This document shows, piece by piece, positions 23,208 through 27,433 of a DNA stretch of 27,433 nucleotides. This DNA is from Syntrophomonadaceae bacterium (GTDB taxonomy: Bacteria > Bacillota > Syntrophomonadia > Syntrophomonadales > Syntrophomonadaceae). The translations under genes were made by a program, and so were the position numbers. Numbering within the stretch: the stretch's first letter is position 1; every line of letters starts with the position of its first letter. The DNA is taken from the NCBI GenBank assembly GCA_030526885.1, contig JAUNBV010000004.1, positions 1 through 27,433 of the forward strand. The letters are read 5' to 3'. The notes under the pieces are model-generated. The model was not told where the DNA came from. It was given only the letters and a program-made list of their open reading frames with translations, and ran no database searches.

Positions 23208-24170
23208 TTAAGCTCTTGCTCTTAATATAGCCGCGGCGGCTCCTTTTAATACTATGTCGCTGCCCAGAGATGTAGTCCTGATGTGCAGGTGGTTTTGATG
23301 CAGGGAAAAGCAATGCCGGGATACGGCGTGGCGGATGGCGGGCAACAGCAAATCGGCCATGTTGAGACCGATGCCGCCGCCAATGGTGATGAGTTGGGGG
23401 TTAAAAACGTTGACCAGGCCGGCGATGGCGGCTCCGAGATAGCGGGTGACCGGTTGCAGCAGGGCCAGGGCTTCGGGATCGCCATTGCGCGCCGCCGCCG
23501 CGATTTCGGGCGGGCCGGGGGTTTGCCCGGCGGGAGCCAGCGCGGAGATATGCTGTGCGCCGCCGGCAGCCAGCCGTGCGGCCAGTTCACGGCTCAACGC
23601 GGTGCCGGAGGCGACGGCTTCCAGACAGCCGTGACCGCCGCAGCCGCAGGGCGGGCCGTCCGGTATCATTACCATATGCCCCAGTTCCCCGGCTCCGCCG
23701 CTGACGCCGCGATAGAGGGCGCCGTCTATGATCAGGGCCCCGCCGATACCGGTGCTCACGGTAATATATATCATATCGCGGCAGCCTTCCGGCGCGGCGA
23801 AGCAGTATTCGCCCCAGGCGGCCAGGTTGGCGTCGTTGTCCAGCCACACGTCGCGCCCGAAGATGGCGGAGAGTTCCCGCCGCAGGGCGAGGCCGGACCA
23901 GTTGAGGTTCGGGGTGGCGGGCACCACGCCCTGCGCAAAGTCTATCGGGCCCGGAGCGGCAGCGGCTACCCCCAGCAGTTCGGTTGGCCGCACGCCGGCT
24001 TCGTCCAGCAGGCTCATGCCCATGCGCGCGATTTGCTCCAGACAGGCAGCGGCGTCGCGCTCCGGCGCTACCGGTTCCTGCCGCCGGCTATGCACCCGGC
24101 CCCGCTCGTCCAGCAGGCCCATCAATACTTTGGTGCCGCCGATATCGATGGCTAAAATGCGTGAAGCCAT
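23208..24170 (-). CDS. ROK-family sugar kinase (probable glucokinase)
   Basis: This 320-residue kinase has the phosphate-binding DIGGTK at 9-14, the catalytic Asp in LDNDANLAAWGE, the STGIGGALI adenosine loop, and the ROK zinc motif GELGHM with CGCGGHGCLE, which holds one His and three Cys ligands. It phosphorylates a hexose with ATP; glucose is the likeliest, but fructose, mannose or an amino sugar is possible. The N-terminus has no DNA-binding helix-turn-helix, so it is an enzyme and not a ROK repressor. A TTG at 24179 overlapping the upstream stop is an alternative start, but GAGG is better placed for the ATG at 24170. Confidence 0.9.
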   Translation of the reverse strand: MASRILAIDIGGTKVLMGLLDERGRVHSRRQEPVAPERDAAACLEQIARMGMSLLDEAGVRPTELLGVAAAAPGPIDFAQGVVPATPNLNWSGLALRRELSAIFGRDVWLDNDANLAAWGEYCFAAPEGCRDMIYITVSTGIGGALIIDGALYRGVSGGAGELGHMVMIPDGPPCGCGGHGCLEAVASGTALSRELAARLAAGGAQHISALAPAGQTPGPPEIAAAARNGDPEALALLQPVTRYLGAAIAGLVNVFNPQLITIGGGIGLNMADLLLPAIRHAVSRHCFSLHQNHLHIRTTSLGSDIVLKGAAAAILRARA

Positions 24171-24175
24171 GCTAA

Positions 24176-24976
24176 TCAATCCTCAAAAAAACGCTGCAGC
24201 GCGTCGGCCACGCCACCTTCCTCATTGGAGGGGCAAATCCAGTCGGCGGCGGCCTTCACTTTTTCTTCCGCATTGGCTACCGCCACTCCCACGCCGGCCC
24301 ATTTTATCATTTCCAGATCGTTGTAGTTATCGCCCACTGCCAGCACTTCCCCCCGCTCCACGCCCAGACGCTCGGCCAGCGCTTTGAGGGCGGCTTCCTT
24401 GCGCGCCTCGGGGTGCATCACTTCCAATACGGTATTGCGAAAGCGGCTGATATGCAGCAAATGGCCGAAACGCTCTTTGAGCGCCGATTCCATCGCATCG
24501 ATGCGGCGGGGATTCAGCACCGCCATGATTTCCATGGCCGGCCGTTCTTCCATCAGCGCGCTCAAATCCGGCGTGGTTTTCAATTCCACCCCGATATGCC
24601 GCGCATAGCCCAGATTCCTCTCGTTTACGGTCTCGGTGTACAGGTCGTCCTCAAAGTAGCCGTGGTAATACACCTTTTGCTGCCTCAGCAGTTCGATGGC
24701 GTCTTGCCCCGGCTTTACCGGCACGGGCTTGTTCCACAGCGGCGGATGGCGGTGACGGTCCATCAGCAGCGCCCCCTGATGGCAAATCAAGGGGAGTTCA
24801 AGCTGCAGCAGTTCCGCGTAGGGCTGGGCCGCGCGAAACATGCGCCCGGTAGCGATAGTCACCATCAAGCCCCGCGCCTTGGCCGCGCGCACCGCCGCCA
24901 GCGCGCGCGCCGGGATAAGCCCCGCATGGTCGAGCAGGGTGTCGTCCAAATCGATTGCCAGCAGCCGGATCGCCAT
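24176..24976 (-). CDS. Cof-type HAD-superfamily phosphatase
   Basis: This 266-residue protein has all four HAD motifs: D9-x-D11 in AIDLDDTLL, the Thr of TIATGR, a conserved Lys in RKEAALKAL, and GDNYNDLEMI. A C2 cap domain fills the middle, as in Cof/YwpJ/YidA phosphatases that dephosphorylate sugar phosphates or flavin precursors. The true start is the ATG at 24976; the open frame extends 25 codons further into the preceding gene without homology. It begins two bases after that gene's stop, so translation is probably coupled. Its place next to a sugar kinase and isomerase fits control of a hexose-phosphate pool, but the substrate is not identifiable. Confidence 0.9.
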   Translation of the reverse strand: MAIRLLAIDLDDTLLDHAGLIPARALAAVRAAKARGLMVTIATGRMFRAAQPYAELLQLELPLICHQGALLMDRHRHPPLWNKPVPVKPGQDAIELLRQQKVYYHGYFEDDLYTETVNERNLGYARHIGVELKTTPDLSALMEERPAMEIMAVLNPRRIDAMESALKERFGHLLHISRFRNTVLEVMHPEARKEAALKALAERLGVERGEVLAVGDNYNDLEMIKWAGVGVAVANAEEKVKAAADWICPSNEEGGVADALQRFFED

Positions 24977-24978
24977 TT

Positions 24979-25332
24979 TTACTTGGTTACCAGCCAACTC
25001 AGCAGCATGCTGATGAGGCTCAGGATTACAGCGGTAAGCAGGGCCCACCAAAAGTTAGCCAAATCGAAGCCCTTGATAGTCACCGAGGTCAGCCACAGCA
25101 TCAGCGCGTTGATGACAAAGGTAAAGAGGCCCAGGGTCATGATGTTGAGCGGCAGAGTCAGGATGAGCAGCACCGGCCGGATGAGCGCGTTGACGATGCC
25201 TAAAACGATAGAGCCCACGATGCAGCCCCACAGCGTCACCTGAAACCCGGAGAGCAGGGCTGCGGTCAGCGCCAAAGCCGCTATGTTCAGCAGCCAGCGG
25301 ATGGTCCACCCCTGTACTTTTACGTTTGGCAT
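24979..25332 (-). CDS. YvlD-like membrane protein (phage holin family 4)
   Basis: This 117-residue protein has four predicted membrane helices with short loops and contains IVLGIVNALIRPVLLILTLP followed by NIMTLGLF, a strong match to the PF04020 (YvlD/Mycobacteriophage holin-4-like) family. Despite the family name, chromosomal members are not phage lysis proteins; some are linked to envelope stress or colicin tolerance. No phage genes are nearby. It starts with an excellent AGGGGAGG site seven bases before the ATG. It is the first gene of a run of five with gaps of 2, 5, 22 and 60 bases. Confidence 0.88.
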   Translation of the reverse strand: MPNVKVQGWTIRWLLNIAALALTAALLSGFQVTLWGCIVGSIVLGIVNALIRPVLLILTLPLNIMTLGLFTFVINALMLWLTSVTIKGFDLANFWWALLTAVILSLISMLLSWLVTK

Positions 25333-25368
25333 TATTGTTTCCTCCCCTTGCTATATTTATCTGTGTCC

Positions 25369-25374
25369 ATCATA
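25369..25374 (-). promoter_or_regulatory. Possible -10 box for the YvlD-to-mntP gene run
   Basis: On the minus strand TATGAT (five of six to consensus) lies 36 bases before the ATG at 25332. The best -35 at 17 bases (TAGTAA) is weak. The rest of the 82-base gap shows no other clear element. Confidence 0.35.
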
Positions 25375-25414
25375 CGAGAAATGAGCGCATTTTACTACAC
25401 TCTGCCGCAATTTT

Positions 25415-27217
25415 TTACAGGGTTTCCGCGTGTAGGGCATGGAATAACGCTTCAGCGGCGGCGCGGCTCATGCCCTTGACCGCGCCGAGGGCTTCGACGT
25501 CTGCGGCTCTCATCTTTTCTACCGAGCCGAAGGCTTGCAACAGAGCCTGGCGGCGGGCGGGCCCAATCCCCGGCACGTCGTCCAATAACGACGCGGTGAG
25601 CGCCTTTCCCCGCCGCAGGCGGTTGTAGCCAATCGCAAAACGGTGCGCTTCGTCGCGCATGGACTGTAACAGGCGAAGACCTTCGTGGCGGCGGGGCAGC
25701 ATTATCGGCTCGGCCTGCTCCGGGCGAAAGATGGCTTCCTCTTTTTTGGCCAGCGAAAACACCGGGATATCCACCTTCATTCGCTCCAATACTGCTTTGA
25801 CCGCGCTGAGCTGGCCCCGCCCGCCGTCGATAAGCAGCAAATCCGGCTCGGGCAAAAACTTGGGGTCGCCCTCGCGCGCGGCGGTGAAGCGACGTTCCAG
25901 CGTTTCCGCCAAGGAGGCGAAATCATCGTTTTGCTCCTGCCGGATTTTGAAGCGGCGGTAATCCTTCTTGCTGGGGCGTCCCTGCCGGAACACTACCATC
26001 GAGGCCACCGTATGCTGACCGCCCAGATGTGAAATATCGTAACACTCCATGCGCTGGGGCAATTCCTCCAGCTCCAGCGCCTCCGCCAGTTGGCGCAGGG
26101 CCCGCTCCGACTGGTTGCGCTGGGCCATGTTTTCCTCCCACAGTATCTTGGCGTTATCGAGCAGCATATCCATCAGGGCTTTTTTGGGGCCGCGTTGCGC
26201 CTGCTTAAGCTGCACCCGCCGCCGGGCCAGCCCGCTCAGCCATTCCGCCAGCAGCGCCGGTTCCTCCGGCAGTACGGAGAGCAATATCTCCGCGGCCGGT
26301 TGGCGGTCTTCATAATAACGGCGCAGCAGGAAGTTCATTACCTCGCCCTCCGGCTCGTCCAACGGCCGCTGCAGCCAGAAATGGTCGCGCGCCACCACCC
26401 GCCCTTCGCGGATGCGAAACACCATCGCCAGGTATTCCCGCGCGCTGCCCAGCAGCCCCAACAGGTCCAGATTATATGCCTGCGGCAGGCTCACCTGCTG
26501 CTGTTGCTGCAACACCCGCATGGCCCCCACCTGATCGCGCAGCACCGCCGCCCGTTCAAAATCCAGCTTGGCGGCTGCGTCCTGCATTTCCCGCTCCCGG
26601 GCCGCGATCAGCGCCGCGCCGCGTCCCTGCAGCAGTTCCAGCAGGCCGTCGCACAAAGCCTGATAATCCTCGCGGCTAATCTTCTGCTGGCAGGGCGCCA
26701 GACAGCGTTTCAAATCATAGTTCAAACAGGCGCGGGGCTGCTTTTGCCAGCTATTGCAGGTGCGCAGGGGGAAAATCTCCCGCAGCAGCCGCACCGTTTC
26801 CCGCAGCGCGCCCACATCGGTATAGGGGCCGAAGTAATGCGCGTTGCGGTCCTTTTTCTCCCGCACCACCAGCAGGCGGGGGAATTCCTCCGCCGTGAGC
26901 TTTAACCAGGGATATGTCTTGTCGTCGCGCATGAGGATGTTATAGCGGGGATAATATGCTTTGATGAGGTTGTTTTCCAACAGCAGGGCTTCCATCTCGT
27001 TTTGGCACACGATGTAGTCAAAATCGCGCACATGGCTCATCAAAGCGCGCACCTTGGGCTCCAGATGCTCCGGCGCCTGAAAATAGGAGCGCATACGCTG
27101 GCGCAGCGCACCGGCCTTGCCCACGTACAGCACCTCGCCGTTCTCATCCTTATACAGGTACACTCCCGGCTGCCGGGGTACCCCCTTTAAGCGTTCCTTT
27201 AACGCTGCGAACTCCAT
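25415..27217 (-). CDS. uvrC: Excinuclease ABC subunit UvrC
   Basis: This 600-residue dual endonuclease makes both incisions in nucleotide excision repair. The N-terminal GIY-YIG domain has GVYLY at 18-22, YVGK at 31-34 and the catalytic-type R41. Four cysteines follow at C154, C164, C172 and C176, matching the iron-sulfur cluster region reported for UvrC. A UVR motif (~212-235, with DFERAAVLRDQ) pairs with that of UvrB. The RNase H-like nuclease domain contains CYDISHLGG and LLIDGGRGQL, and the last ~60 residues hold two helix-hairpin-helix motifs (VPGIGPARRQ and VKGMSRAAAE). The start has GGGGGAG just upstream. It lies opposite in orientation to uvrBA and about 8 kb away. Confidence 0.97.
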   Translation of the reverse strand: MEFAALKERLKGVPRQPGVYLYKDENGEVLYVGKAGALRQRMRSYFQAPEHLEPKVRALMSHVRDFDYIVCQNEMEALLLENNLIKAYYPRYNILMRDDKTYPWLKLTAEEFPRLLVVREKKDRNAHYFGPYTDVGALRETVRLLREIFPLRTCNSWQKQPRACLNYDLKRCLAPCQQKISREDYQALCDGLLELLQGRGAALIAAREREMQDAAAKLDFERAAVLRDQVGAMRVLQQQQQVSLPQAYNLDLLGLLGSAREYLAMVFRIREGRVVARDHFWLQRPLDEPEGEVMNFLLRRYYEDRQPAAEILLSVLPEEPALLAEWLSGLARRRVQLKQAQRGPKKALMDMLLDNAKILWEENMAQRNQSERALRQLAEALELEELPQRMECYDISHLGGQHTVASMVVFRQGRPSKKDYRRFKIRQEQNDDFASLAETLERRFTAAREGDPKFLPEPDLLLIDGGRGQLSAVKAVLERMKVDIPVFSLAKKEEAIFRPEQAEPIMLPRRHEGLRLLQSMRDEAHRFAIGYNRLRRGKALTASLLDDVPGIGPARRQALLQAFGSVEKMRAADVEALGAVKGMSRAAAEALFHALHAETL

Positions 27218-27247
27218 GCCTTATCTCCCCCGCGTTTTCTTGCTCTA

Positions 27248-27253
27248 ATTTTA
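27248..27253 (-). promoter_or_regulatory. Possible -10 box of uvrC
   Basis: TAAAAT on the minus strand lies 30 bases upstream of the uvrC ATG, with no convincing -35. Just upstream is a perfect inverted repeat, GGCCGAT (27265-27271) and ATCGGCC (27282-27288), with a 10-base loop, which would sit on the -35 side of this promoter. Confidence 0.3.
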
Positions 27254-27358
27254 CGCCACCGCGCGGCCGATTACCAGCGCCATCGGCCTTACGGTTTATT
27301 TCACCCCCATAAGCGTTTGGGCCTGGCTGGCGCTGCGGGCTCCGTAATTAATATATAA

Positions 27359-27388
27359 ATGAAAACGCGCGGTAATTTATGGTATAAT
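27359..27388 (+). promoter_or_regulatory. Rightward promoter at the right edge
   Basis: A perfect -10 TATAAT (27383-27388), with an extended TG (TGGTATAAT from 27380), lies 18 bases after ATGAAA (27359-27364), in an AT-rich upstream region. It points right, toward a gene beyond the window. The remaining 45 bases hold only a short CAAG/CTTG-type inverted repeat. Confidence 0.6.
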
Positions 27389-27433
27389 GGACACAGCAAG
27401 CCTTGCTGCGCAAGTCTTCCGGGCTTCGCCCTA

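Noticed and set aside
24979..25332. Phage remnant, because the family is called phage holin family 4
   Set aside because: Chromosomal YvlD-like members are common in Firmicutes, and no other phage gene, integrase or attachment site lies near.

Overview
The window looks like chromosomal DNA of a fairly GC-rich member of the Firmicutes (Clostridia-like). The reasons are the gene order ftsE-ftsX-M23 hydrolase-CtpA protease, strong AGGAGG-type ribosome binding sites, GTG and TTG starts, sigma-A promoters with extended -10 elements, an MntP manganese exporter, and butyrate/crotonate-type CoA enzymes. Nothing in it looks like a plasmid, phage or insertion sequence, and I see no rRNA, tRNA or CRISPR array. 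The species cannot be named from the sequence alone.

Layout. 1-675: the 3' part of a two-domain GNAT acetyltransferase that enters from the left, tail-to-tail with a membrane-anchored metallophosphoesterase (659-1804, minus). 2023-7578: a cell-wall remodelling block of FtsE, FtsX, a coiled-coil M23 endopeptidase, a CtpA/S41 protease and a D-Ala-D-Ala carboxypeptidase, closed by a strong terminator. 7762-10585: a butyryl-CoA:acetate/4-hydroxybutyrate-type CoA-transferase, an unknown 160-residue protein and a crotonase. 10681-10926: a small CXXC thioredoxin-fold protein. 10949-12219 (minus): an overlapping shikimate pair, 3-dehydroquinate dehydratase (aroQ) and DAHP synthase (aroF). 12484-17435: uvrB and uvrA. 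17519-21283 (minus): a secreted 1254-residue FecR-domain protein with about 25 beta-solenoid repeats. 21515-25332 (minus): five closely spaced genes for a YvlD-like membrane protein, a Cof-type HAD phosphatase, a ROK sugar kinase, a phosphoglucose/phosphomannose isomerase and MntP. 25415-27217 (minus): uvrC. A rightward promoter at 27359-27388 points out of the window.

How the genes fit together. FtsEX is the ATP-driven transenvelope switch that controls a coiled-coil peptidoglycan hydrolase, encoded next to it here. CtpA and the carboxypeptidase act in the same compartment. UvrA, UvrB and UvrC are the complete nucleotide excision repair set, although uvrC is separated from uvrBA and inverted. 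The kinase, isomerase and phosphatase form a small hexose-phosphate group.

Points most worth a second look are the repeat protein, whose DNA carries in-frame hexanucleotide tandem repeats and which has no visible cell-surface anchor; a pair of adjacent perfect palindromes lying on the uvrB promoter; and a terminator whose 3' arm is also the ribosome binding site of the unknown 160-residue gene.
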